Of a DNA stretch of 64,000 nt, positions 23,193 through 30,428 are shown piece after piece. A program made the translations under genes and the position numbers. Under the pieces are notes generated by a model. It did no database searches and was not told the DNA's origin. It worked only from the letters and a program-made list of their open reading frames with translations. The DNA lies in contig JASLYX010000002.1 in NCBI GenBank assembly GCA_030739585.1, positions 124,001-188,000 on the forward strand. Direction: 5' to 3'. Position 1 is the stretch's first letter. Each line of letters starts with the position of its first letter. Origin of the DNA: Candidatus Bathyarchaeota archaeon (lineage in GTDB: Archaea > Thermoproteota > Bathyarchaeia > TCS64).

Positions 23193-24233
23193 ATGTGTCA
23201 GCTAGCCGCCTATGTGGGAGACCGGCCCATCATTCCTCTTCTCCTCAGGGCCCTGGAGCTCCAGGAGCCCCTTTACGCAGGCCACGCCACTGGCTTAGGG
23301 GTCATTGATCAGGGCGTCCTAAGAGTCGTGAAGGACTCAGGGCCTGTTGTACGGGTGAGGCACGTAACAGATATCGGATCCCTAAAAGGGACCGCTGGGA
23401 TCGCCCATAGCCGTTACAACAGCCGCGCCCGGGACGATCCCCGTTTCAATATCTCAGAGATGGCCCATCCTTTCCTTGATGACGCCAGGAACTTGGCGCT
23501 GATGCACAACGGAACTATCTACAATTACAGGAAGCACTGGCAACAGCTCAGGGACGTTCACTCTTTCACGTCCTATGTAGAGGGTCTTGACTCCATTACG
23601 GACAGCGAGATCGCTGCCCACATGCTCAGCGACGAGCTGTTGGGAGGAATGTCTATAGAGAAGGCGTTGAGGGCGGTCACATCCCAGCTCGTTGGGGGCT
23701 TTCTTCTGGCCGTGATAACTCCCGACGACCCAGAGACTGTCTGGATCGCTAACTGGTATCAGCCTTGCGTCGTTGCGGTGGGAGACGACGAGGCAATGTT
23801 CTGCAGCAGCCCCCTCGGTTTCCACGATATAGCCTATGAGATGGATAGACTCTTCAAGCCACCCAAGAATAGCATACTAAAGCTTACCCGAGGGAAGGTA
23901 GAGGTCACCACGATGGACTCGAGCCGGAGGCTCTATGACTGGAAGATGGACGAGGGGAGAGCAGCTGATGCGATTCTACAGATAGTGATGAAGGAGAAAG
24001 AGATCGGCGTCAAGAAGCTCTGGGATGCCCTGTATCCAGATGGGTGGGCGGAGGTGTTCGGGGTCTCTTCGGAGAGCTTCAGGAAGGAGTACCTCCAGGG
24101 TTTCAGGTTCGTTAACGAATACTTTGGCTTCATGGATAAGCTGGTCGCGCGCGGGTTCTTGAAGAAAAAGGTCAATCTAAGGGCAGAAGGGGGGTATCCT
24201 GAAACACCCAGGATCTTCTATAGCCTTGCTTAG
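23193..24233 (+). CDS. Class II (Ntn) glutamine amidotransferase, partner unknown
   Basis: About 346 residues. I place the start at the ATG at 23193 because the next codon is Cys (MCQLAAYVGDR): class II amidotransferases use this N-terminal Cys2 as nucleophile after Met removal, and any upstream start would abolish it. GTAGIAHSRYNSRA, LALMHNGTIYNYRKHW and DSITDSEIAAHML are the expected glutamine-site segments, and NWYQPCVVAVGDDEAMFCSS continues the PurF/GlxB-like fold to about residue 230. The last 100 residues (ADAILQIVMKEKEIGVKKLW onward) look helical and match no synthase domain I know. There is no acceptor domain, so ammonia probably goes to a separate partner. It follows the lysine operon. 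Confidence 0.8.
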   Translation: MCQLAAYVGDRPIIPLLLRALELQEPLYAGHATGLGVIDQGVLRVVKDSGPVVRVRHVTDIGSLKGTAGIAHSRYNSRARDDPRFNISEMAHPFLDDARNLALMHNGTIYNYRKHWQQLRDVHSFTSYVEGLDSITDSEIAAHMLSDELLGGMSIEKALRAVTSQLVGGFLLAVITPDDPETVWIANWYQPCVVAVGDDEAMFCSSPLGFHDIAYEMDRLFKPPKNSILKLTRGKVEVTTMDSSRRLYDWKMDEGRAADAILQIVMKEKEIGVKKLWDALYPDGWAEVFGVSSESFRKEYLQGFRFVNEYFGFMDKLVARGFLKKKVNLRAEGGYPETPRIFYSLA

Positions 24234-24303
24234 AAATTAGGGGCACTTCCAATGTTTCTTTGATTTTTATCTCTTTTCTTAGACTAATCCAAACCCTTAA
24301 ATA

Positions 24304-24321
24304 ATTTAGGCTCTCCTAAAT
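24304..24321. promoter_or_regulatory. Palindromic operator candidate upstream of feoB
   Basis: ATTTAGG-CTCT-CCTAAAT is a perfect inverted repeat with 7-bp arms, just downstream of the AT-rich TTAAATAA element that probably serves as TATA box. The core TTTAG-N6-CTAAA recurs upstream of the second DtxR gene (27255-27270). It resembles DtxR/IdeR-type boxes, and two DtxR proteins are encoded in this cluster, so iron-dependent repression is the likely use. Confidence 0.7.
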
Positions 24322-24369
24322 CTTTTACCATACGCAAGCATTAACATCCAATTGTGAGATCCGAACTAG

Positions 24370-24969
24370 ATGTCTGAAATATTTTTGAAGTCGAAGAAAA
24401 GGCATAGCAGAGGGATAATGGGCCAAAAAGGACACCATAGCGGCGGTAACCAGGCCCCACTTTCGGTCTCCCAACCAGGTCTCAGGAAGCTGGCCCTAGT
24501 GGGAAACCCGAACACCGGTAAGAGCGTTATGTTCAATAACCTCACCGGGAGCTACGCCACCGTCTCCAACTATCCTGGAACCACTGTCGAGGTAACACGG
24601 AGTCAAGGTGAGTTCGGTGGCGTCCCATTTGAGGTGGTGGACACCCCGGGGATGTACAGCCTATATTCCATTACAGAAGACGAAAAAGTTGCCCGCTCCA
24701 TTTTACTTAACGAGAGGCCAGACGTTGTCCTCCAGCTCATTGACGCAAAGAACATGGAGCGAATGCTCCTAATGACCTTCCAGCTCATCGAGGCGGGACT
24801 CCCCCTTATCGTGGTCTTCAATCTGATGGACGAAGCCGAGGAAGCGGGGATTATCATCGATCTGGAGGGGCTTTCAAAGAGGCTTGGAGTCTCTGTAGTG
24901 GGCACTGTCGCGACCAGCGGTAGAGGTATGGACAAGCTAAGAAAGGAGATCACCAACTATGTCCAATAA
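24370..24969 (+). CDS. feoB: FeoB N-terminal GTPase as a separate protein
   Basis: A 199-residue cytoplasmic G-domain of the ferrous-iron transporter FeoB. All switch motifs are present: G1 VGNPNTGKSVMFNNLTG, G2 TVSNYPGTTVEV, G3 VVDTPGMYSLYS, G4 VVFNLMDEAEEAG and a G5-like VATSGRGMDKL. A His/Gly-rich leader (MGQKGHHSGGNQ) precedes the G domain; the ATG at 24418 is an alternative start. The frame stops right after the G domain and the membrane part follows in another frame with an 11-bp overlap. The split falls at the natural boundary before the helical domain. A palindromic operator lies upstream. Confidence 0.88.
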   Translation: MSEIFLKSKKRHSRGIMGQKGHHSGGNQAPLSVSQPGLRKLALVGNPNTGKSVMFNNLTGSYATVSNYPGTTVEVTRSQGEFGGVPFEVVDTPGMYSLYSITEDEKVARSILLNERPDVVLQLIDAKNMERMLLMTFQLIEAGLPLIVVFNLMDEAEEAGIIIDLEGLSKRLGVSVVGTVATSGRGMDKLRKEITNYVQ

Positions 24970-26407
24970 GATTGAAATAACATATGATCCTAGGGTTGAA
25001 AAGGCCCTAAAGGAGATCGGCTCGCTCCTCCACGGCGATTACCAGCTGTCAAAACGTATAATTTCCCTACTCCTGCTCCAGAATGACACAGATATCAAGG
25101 ATCTAGTCAAATCACAGGAGGCTGAGCGTTGGGATGCAATCCAGGACATCATCAATCAGACTGCTGCCCTATATAATCACTCTATGAACTACGTCATCGC
25201 CATGACGAGGCGAGTGGAGGCGAAAAGGATCGTCCGGGAGGTAACTACATACCCTGAAAGTGAGGTAATCTCTCGTCGTGAGCACCTCAGCAGGTTAATG
25301 ATGAACCCGGTGACGGGTCTTCCCATCTTTGTTTTTGTGATCTACGTAATGTATCAGTTCGTTGGTAACTTTGGAGCCCAGATCGTAGTGGACTATCTCG
25401 AAACATCAATCTTCGAGGAAAAGATCAACCCCTTCATCATCACTCATTTTACGCGACTGCTTCCATGGTCTATCGTCAGCGACCTCTTTGTAGGGGATTA
25501 TGGGATATTCACCCTAGGAGTCAGGTATGCCATTGCCCTTATCTTGCCCATTGTGGGGACTTATTTCATAGCGTTTGGAATCATGGAGGATTCAGGATAC
25601 CTCCCCCGAATGGCGATGCTCATCGACAGGGTTTTCAAGAGCATTGGGCTCAACGGCAGGGCCGTGATCCCCATGGTATTAGGCTTTGGCTGCGACACTA
25701 TGGCCACCATCGTTACTCGGACCTTGGAGACAAAGAGGGAGAGGGTTATAGCCACACTTTTGTTGTCATTGGCGATCCCATGCTCAGCCCAGCTCGGAGT
25801 GATCTTCGCGATCCTCGCCGGAGCTCCCAACGGGTTGTTGATCTGGGGGGTAGTGGTTTTCGGGCTATTTCTGCTAGTGGGCTTCCTCTCTGCTAGGTTA
25901 ATGCCCGGGGAGATGCCTACGTTCCACATGGAGATTCCTCCTTTAAGAGTACCCAAGTTTAACAACGTCGCGATCAAGACATTAACCCGAATGGAGTGGT
26001 ATTTTCGGGAGGTCTTCCCGATGTTCATTATCGCGAGCATTCTAATCTGGCTGGGACAGATTAGCGGCGTCTTTGACCTGCTGGTTGGGATCCTTGCGTA
26101 CCCCGTGAGCTGGATCGGTCTGCCCCGAGAAGTCGCAGTGATTTTCCTCTTCGGGTTCTTCCGGAGGGATTATGGGGCGGCTGGGCTCTTCGACCTACAT
26201 CAGGAGGGACTCCTCGCTAATCCCCAGCTCATTATCGCGGCGGTGACCCTTACCCTCTTCCTCCCGTGTATTGCCCAGATCGCGGTAAACATAAAGGAAC
26301 GGGGCTCAAGGATGGCTGCCTATATTACACTGTTCGTCTTTCCCTTCGCATTCCTCGTTGGCTATCTCCTCAAAATAGCTTTCATGATCGCGGGGGTGCC
26401 TATGTAA
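24959..26407 (+). CDS. feoB: FeoB membrane permease part
   Basis: 482 residues: a helical cytoplasmic segment (residues 1-115) and then the Gate/permease domains. About eight to ten hydrophobic segments follow MMNPVTGLPIFVFVIYVMYQF. The first Gate motif holds the conserved Cys (PMVLGFGCDTMATIV), replacing the common GCNVPA form. The second holds LFLPCIAQIAVNIKERGS. FGIMEDSGYLPRMAMLIDRV is the family's signature cytoplasmic loop. The start ATG overlaps the G-domain gene (ATGTCCAATAAG contains its stop). With the separate GTPase it should form a Fe(II) uptake system. It could be a true split or a frameshift of a single gene. Confidence 0.88.
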   Translation: MSNKIEITYDPRVEKALKEIGSLLHGDYQLSKRIISLLLLQNDTDIKDLVKSQEAERWDAIQDIINQTAALYNHSMNYVIAMTRRVEAKRIVREVTTYPESEVISRREHLSRLMMNPVTGLPIFVFVIYVMYQFVGNFGAQIVVDYLETSIFEEKINPFIITHFTRLLPWSIVSDLFVGDYGIFTLGVRYAIALILPIVGTYFIAFGIMEDSGYLPRMAMLIDRVFKSIGLNGRAVIPMVLGFGCDTMATIVTRTLETKRERVIATLLLSLAIPCSAQLGVIFAILAGAPNGLLIWGVVVFGLFLLVGFLSARLMPGEMPTFHMEIPPLRVPKFNNVAIKTLTRMEWYFREVFPMFIIASILIWLGQISGVFDLLVGILAYPVSWIGLPREVAVIFLFGFFRRDYGAAGLFDLHQEGLLANPQLIIAAVTLTLFLPCIAQIAVNIKERGSRMAAYITLFVFPFAFLVGYLLKIAFMIAGVPM

Positions 26408-26592
26408 TGAGATGTTCACTGTGCGGGTTAGACTTCAAGAGAGGAGACATCATGAGCTCATGCGAAAACTGCTTTGTGAAGAAAGGAGACTGCGATATGC
26501 TGAGGTGCCCTAACTGCGGTTTCGAGAACCCAGGAGAGCCCCAGTTATTTAAGATGATTAAACGATGGAGAAACTGGAATGGAATTAAGTGA
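26407..26592 (+). CDS. Cys-rich mini zinc-ribbon protein in the feo operon
   Basis: A 61-residue protein whose ATG overlaps the feoB stop (TAATG) and whose end overlaps the next gene. It has paired cysteines MRCSLCG, SSCENCF, DCDML and RCPNCGFENPG, making three CxxC-type pairs plus one extra Cys, enough for one or two Zn or Fe sites. The C-terminus is basic (KRWRNWNG). It is not the membrane-anchored FeoB-associated Cys-rich protein of bacteria, as it has no hydrophobic helix. I do not know its family. The tight coupling suggests a role in iron handling or FeoB assembly. Confidence 0.7.
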   Translation: MRCSLCGLDFKRGDIMSSCENCFVKKGDCDMLRCPNCGFENPGEPQLFKMIKRWRNWNGIK

Positions 26593-27229
26593 GAACGCAG
26601 AAGAGATACTTGAGAGGCTTTGGACGGACAACGCAAACGAAGCGGAAGCTCGTACAAGCCTCCAAGACCCAGAAATTGAATTAAACGGCCTTGGGCTGAA
26701 GGAGCTCCGAGACGAGGCTCTGATCGACGTCAAGGGAGAAACTGTTTCACTGACTCCCAAAGGCCTACGAGAGGCGAGGAAAGTGGTAAGGCGGCATAGG
26801 TTAGCAGAGAGGCTGCTCATGGATGTTATCAACACGGAGCCCGGCGCGGCGCACGACGCCGCATGTAGATTCGAGCATGTCCTCCGGAGCGGTATCGAGG
26901 AGAACGTCTGCATCCTTCTTGGACATCCAAAGGTCTGTCCCCACGGTAACCCTATCCCCCCTGGTAAGTGCTGCAAGGAGGGACTTGACGAGGCTAACCG
27001 TGTGGTCTACCCGCTTTCGGAGATGGACATAGGACAGGGAGGGCGGATAGGGTATATCCACACCCACGGTGAAGGAAGTATTCAGAAGCTCATGGCAATG
27101 GGGGTTCTCCCTGGGTTCGACGTCTCACTGATTCAGAGATACCCCTCCTTCGTCTTCAAGGTTGGGCAGACTCAGATAGCGGTGGATGAAAAGATTGCAA
27201 GCGAAATATTCGTTCTAGTCTCCAGTTGA
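26579..27229 (+). CDS. DtxR-family metalloregulator with C-terminal FeoA/SH3-like domain
   Basis: A 216-residue regulator. The N-terminal 65 residues form a winged helix that is weakly conserved (NAEEILERLWTDNANEAEAR). The dimerisation/metal domain is typical: RKVVRRHRLAERLLMDVI, then HDAACRFEHVLRSGIEENV and HPKVCPHGNPIPPGKCC, which carries the usual His/Cys/Glu ligands. Residues about 140-216 (LSEMDIGQGGRIGYIHTHGE, IQKLMAMGVLPGFDVSLI) are a FeoA-like SH3 domain. Co-transcription with feoB suggests it senses Fe(II), and its FeoA domain might also contact FeoB, since no free FeoA gene is seen here. Confidence 0.85.
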   Translation: MELSENAEEILERLWTDNANEAEARTSLQDPEIELNGLGLKELRDEALIDVKGETVSLTPKGLREARKVVRRHRLAERLLMDVINTEPGAAHDAACRFEHVLRSGIEENVCILLGHPKVCPHGNPIPPGKCCKEGLDEANRVVYPLSEMDIGQGGRIGYIHTHGEGSIQKLMAMGVLPGFDVSLIQRYPSFVFKVGQTQIAVDEKIASEIFVLVSS

Positions 27230-27254
27230 GCCGACCACAACAACATTTAAATAT

Positions 27255-27270
27255 TTTAGTTTCGCCTAAA
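27255..27270. promoter_or_regulatory. Palindromic operator candidate overlapping the promoter of the second DtxR gene
   Basis: TTTAG-TTTCGC-CTAAA is an inverted repeat with the same arms and spacing as the site before feoB. It lies between the TATA-like ATTTAAATATT and the ATG at 27276, so a bound repressor would block initiation. This suggests autoregulation together with feoB. Confidence 0.65.
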
Positions 27271-27275
27271 TTTAG

Positions 27276-28013
27276 ATGGCCCTGGGTAGTGATAGCATCG
27301 AGGAATACCTTGAGGCGATCTTTTTCTTTAACAACAATGGGAAGCTTGCTAGGAACACCGAGCTGGCCAAGAGGCTCATGGTAGCTCCCCCCAGCGTTAC
27401 TCAAATGGTCAAGAAGCTTGCGGACCGGGGCTTTGTCATCTACGTGCCTTACAAAGGTGCGGTGCTCACCGGGCGAGGGATGGCTAGGGCACAGAAAATT
27501 GTCCGGAAACACCGGCTTTTGGAGCGGTTCTTTTATGATTACTTGAGGATGAACAAGGATAAGGTCCACGATGAAGCCTGCATGATGGAGCACGCCCTCT
27601 CTGACGAGGCTGCGTACGCGCTCTGCAACGCCCTAGACAACCCCCAGACGTGTCCAGATGACGGGAATCCAATACCCCGGTGCACCTTGAACGCATCCAA
27701 CTGCGACGAGTGCGCCATTATCAGCGAGAGGGGCGAGGCTAGACCTTTCACAGAATTGTCCCACCTTCAGACTGGTGAGAGAGGGATCGTGATCCCGGTT
27801 GATGATGGAAGCATCCTCCTAAAGGAGTTGGGTCTTTTCAAGGGAGACGAGATCGAGATCATAAAAGCTGAGGCCTTTAATGGCCCTCTGAAAGTAAAGG
27901 TGGGCAATGAAACCACCAGCATTGAACGAGAGATTGCCGCGAAAGTCTACGTGGAGGTATTGGACGGAGAAAGGAGTCTTGTTGAGACTAATTTCTACGG
28001 CTCACATCACTGA
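27276..28013 (+). CDS. DtxR/MntR-family metal-dependent repressor
   Basis: A 245-residue protein with full DtxR layout. The winged helix is well kept (DSIEEYLEAIFFF, NTELAKRLMVAPPSVTQMVKKL, recognition helix SVTQMVKKLADRG). The dimer/metal domain has RKHRLLERFFYDYLRMN, VHDEACMMEHALSDEAAYAL and CPDDGNPIPRC. A C-terminal FeoA/SH3-like part follows (LQTGERGIVIPVDDGSIL, ELGLFKGDEIEIIK). With its clear DNA-binding helix it is the best candidate to bind the two palindromes at 24304 and 27255. The ATG lies only about 20-25 bases from the TATA region, so the mRNA is probably almost leaderless. Confidence 0.9.
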   Translation: MALGSDSIEEYLEAIFFFNNNGKLARNTELAKRLMVAPPSVTQMVKKLADRGFVIYVPYKGAVLTGRGMARAQKIVRKHRLLERFFYDYLRMNKDKVHDEACMMEHALSDEAAYALCNALDNPQTCPDDGNPIPRCTLNASNCDECAIISERGEARPFTELSHLQTGERGIVIPVDDGSILLKELGLFKGDEIEIIKAEAFNGPLKVKVGNETTSIEREIAAKVYVEVLDGERSLVETNFYGSHH

Positions 28014-28451
28014 GCCCAAATTGTCTCACGCGAAAACACCTTTGCCCTTATCAGACTACGATTATTAATAGGGTGCTTTGGATCCTGTTTAGACTCCCAA
28101 CATGAGGCGTATGCCTTTTTTTAGCTCTTGTATTGTTTGTTACTCAATGATCAAGATGATGTCGTACACTCAATAAGCCGGATGGGCTTCCTTCACCTCA
28201 GGTATGGACCTGAGGTCAGCGCACATGCCAACCTTGTCGGAACAAATGGTGTTGCCAAGACTGACCCCCTATTAGGTTTTCAGTGAATCCAAACCTGACG
28301 CGCGCGTCATTTTTTAGGTCTGCAAACAAGAATATTTTCAGTGTTGCATTCCCCCTCATAAGAGGAAAGATCCGGCAGAACGGTGACGTCTAAACCACCC
28401 TTACACACGCCATTTATATCCTCACCTTTACACCAGAACAATGAAAGGTCT
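28014..28451. other. Intergenic stretch with several short hairpins
   Basis: After the terminator-like element there are, on the plus strand, AAGCC-GGATG-GGCTT near 28176-28190, a perfect 8-bp inverted repeat ACCTCAGG-TATGGA-CCTGAGGT at 28195-28216 and a 12-bp self-complementary GACGCGCGCGTC at 28297-28308 followed by a T6 run. No coding potential is convincing. TTTATATCC at about 28411-28418 is a good TATA box for the gene starting at 28452. Confidence 0.5.
28105..28122 (+). terminator. Hairpin plus T-run after the feo/DtxR cluster
   Basis: AGGC-GTAT-GCCT followed by a T7 run resembles an intrinsic terminator. It lies about 90 bp after the DtxR stop and would end the feo cluster transcript. 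The stem is short (4 bp). Confidence 0.45.
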
Positions 28452-29612
28452 ATGACCCCCGAACCAAGAGTCATTATCTGTACTGGCTCCCCAGGCAACG
28501 GCAGAGATGACCTTCTCTACCAAATGAGGGAACACGCCACATTCAACTATCACCACCTATTCGAATATATTGTAAACGAGGCCCGCTTTGACGACACCAA
28601 CCTTACCAAGCTGAACATTCTCGACTTCTACGATAGCAGTCCCCAACGCATGCAAACCTACCACAAAGCCGCCATCCATAAGATTACCCAAGAAATAGAT
28701 AGACGTCCCGGAGACCACATTATTAGCACACCCCTTCACTTCGAATGGAAAGGCAACAGATTCCAAGGCCTCTATGAAGACGAGATCCAAGCCCTCAAAC
28801 CTGATGCTATAATCATCATTTTTGATGATATACTACGCGTCAGAGACCGCCTCAGTCACGATGCTCAGTGGCAGGGACATACTTTCACCCTAGGCGAGAT
28901 CGCTAACTGGCGCCGCGAGGAGATCAGTCTCGCCTACAACCACGCTAAGCTCTTTACCCCTCGTCCAGAGGTCCAACTCGTCGCTTACGAGAATGGTCCT
29001 GAGCTTCTACAAGACGTCATCTGGAGCCACGGTCGCGAAAAGGTCTACCTTAGTCACCCCATTACTGGGGAAAACGAGGTCATGCTCAATAACATCCATG
29101 AGTTCGGCAAGACCCTCAGTGAATACTATGTCGTATTCGATCCCTATATGATCAAAGACTGGAACACCGTAGAGGCTTGGAGGCGCACCGTCAACGCCGC
29201 CATCGTTGCCGGGGAGCCCCGTCCCAACAAGCTCAATTTCACTATGGAGTATAAGACCGGCGCCATCCGCGAGGAGATCGACGCCCTTGAACTCGAGGCC
29301 AGCATCAAAAACCTTCGGTTCCAGATCATCGACACGGACTATAAGCTCATCGAGAACAGCGCCATGGTTGTCGTTTACCATCCCCGTGCCGCAATCAGCG
29401 CAGGAGTCATGTGCGAGATGGTTTACGCCAAAGCCCTCGGCAAGATGGTCTACGTCTACTACCCATACGAACCCAGCCCCTTCTTCGAATGGTACGCCAC
29501 CCGGATCTTTTCCGAGGAGGATGAACTCAGAGATTTTCTCATAAAAAATTCCAAGGTCACGGGCCAGACACCTCTAGATATCTACACAGGAAATGCACCT
29601 AGAAACAGTTAA
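28452..29612 (+). CDS. Fusion of a degenerate P-loop nucleotide-kinase domain with a nucleoside deoxyribosyltransferase-like domain
   Basis: 386 residues from the ATG at 28452, chosen because a TATA box lies about 38 bp upstream. The N-terminal half looks like an adenylate-kinase-type P-loop fold (VIICTGSPGNGRDDLLYQM), but the Walker A Lys and Ser/Thr are replaced by Arg and Asp. FDDILRVRDRL follows a hydrophobic strand, as in a Walker B region. From about residue 195 the protein changes to KVYLSHPITGENEV and later NSAMVVVYHPRAAISAGVMC-EMVYAKALGKMVYV, the strand and Glu pattern of the nucleoside 2-deoxyribosyltransferase/TIR-like fold. Arg codons CGC/CGT and C-ending codons dominate, unlike the AGG-rich neighbours. 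Substrate and role are unknown. Confidence 0.65.
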   Translation: MTPEPRVIICTGSPGNGRDDLLYQMREHATFNYHHLFEYIVNEARFDDTNLTKLNILDFYDSSPQRMQTYHKAAIHKITQEIDRRPGDHIISTPLHFEWKGNRFQGLYEDEIQALKPDAIIIIFDDILRVRDRLSHDAQWQGHTFTLGEIANWRREEISLAYNHAKLFTPRPEVQLVAYENGPELLQDVIWSHGREKVYLSHPITGENEVMLNNIHEFGKTLSEYYVVFDPYMIKDWNTVEAWRRTVNAAIVAGEPRPNKLNFTMEYKTGAIREEIDALELEASIKNLRFQIIDTDYKLIENSAMVVVYHPRAAISAGVMCEMVYAKALGKMVYVYYPYEPSPFFEWYATRIFSEEDELRDFLIKNSKVTGQTPLDIYTGNAPRNS

Positions 29613-30029
29613 GCCTTTAAAATCTCACCCATCGTGCGCGGGAGCTTATTCCCAACTAGGAGACAATAGGAAATCAGCAAATTACAACTATCTCCAGGGA
29701 ACTAGCCACATAGTGACTGTCTCCCAGCCTTAGGTTAGGCATGTATGTTGCCTTTGTGATAGGATAATACTTCTCCAGGAGAGTCAGTATCACGCTATTG
29801 CTCTCCTTCCAAAACGCGCCCTAGAAAGAGAAAATCTTCTCGCGCGCGATCGAACATTCGTCTGCTGGAAATTCAAGAACGTCGCCCTATGCATATCGCG
29901 CGCTGAGAAAGGTCCCATTCTTGTAAAGTCGTAGAGTATCAATAAGTAAGCTAAACGTTAATAATAATGTCTATTTCATTCGCACGAGACTGTTCTTCTT
30001 CGTTTATCTGGTTTAGTGGGTTTTTTTGG
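29613..30029. other. Non-coding stretch before tRNA-Leu
   Basis: No credible gene. It is AT-rich but holds two CGCGCG-type words (CTCGCGCGCGATCGA near 29840 and TATCGCGCGCTG near 29895). CCTTAGGTTAGG and TTGCCTTTG near 29730-29755 give a weak hairpin. A T7 run at 30021-30027 lies just beyond the 3' end of the minus-strand tRNA, on the opposite strand sense. Confidence 0.35.
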
Positions 30030-30134
30030 TGCGGGGGGCGGGACTTGAACCCGCGAAAGCCTCAGCTACGAGATGTCTTACCCGTGGTTGGGATCTTAAG
30101 TCTCGCCCCTTTGACCAGCCTCGGGTACCCCCGC
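30030..30134 (-). tRNA. tRNA-Leu (TAA) with a 20-nt intron
   Basis: Read on the minus strand: acceptor GCGGGGG pairs with CCCCCGC, discriminator A; the D arm is CCC-GAGGCTGGTCAAA-GGG; the T arm is GCGGG-TTCAAGT-CCCGC; and a class II variable arm AGC-TGAG-GCT identifies Leu or Ser. The anticodon stem CGAGA/TCTCG encloses CTTAAG, giving anticodon TAA, so Leu. A 20-nt intron at 30075-30094 sits after position 37. Its junctions form a textbook bulge-helix-bulge: CTTA pairs with TAAG, flanked by the 3-nt bulges AGA and ACA. The mature RNA is about 85 nt. CCA is not clearly encoded in full (ACC follows the acceptor). Confidence 0.93.
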
Positions 30135-30160
30135 TGCTTGATATGTGGGTGCGGTGGGGG

Positions 30161-30171
30161 TATTTATTTAT
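30161..30171. promoter_or_regulatory. TATA element shared by two divergent tRNA genes
   Basis: TATTTATTTAT is the only AT-rich run in the 65 bp between the tRNA-Leu and tRNA-Arg 5' ends. Its centre is about 32 bp from one and 34 bp from the other, the right distance for an archaeal TATA box in both directions with leaders of a few nucleotides. Confidence 0.55.
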
Positions 30172-30199
30172 GGGTGTGAGTGTCCTCTGTTCTGGCGTT

Positions 30200-30274
30200 G
30201 GGCCCGTAGCGCAGTATGGATAGCGCGCCGGCCTCCTAAGCCTGAGGTCGTGGGTTCAAATCCCACCGGGCCCG
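30200..30274 (+). tRNA. tRNA-Arg (CCT)
   Basis: Acceptor GGGCCCG/CGGGCCC with discriminator G; D arm GCGC...GCGC; anticodon stem CCGGC/GCCTG (one mismatch-type pair) around the loop CTCCTAA, anticodon CCT; T arm GTGGG-TTCAAAT-CCCAC. CCA is encoded at 30275-30277. No intron. It reads the AGG codons that dominate arginine use in most genes of this window. Confidence 0.93.
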
Positions 30275-30428
30275 CCAGATATCTCATTTTCTATTTTTAA
30301 CCCTCAGATATCACCCTTTGATTGTAGACTTTTTCTTTTTGGGTTGAATAACTCAAGGCTATGTGCTGAATCTCCCGCGCGCACGAGTTATAAACATAAA
30401 ATACACCCTTTAAATCGAGGATAATCAC

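Noticed and set aside
29967-30223. Two small plus-strand frames near 30 kb
   Set aside because: They run through the minus-strand tRNA-Leu and its promoter; the tRNA explains the sequence.
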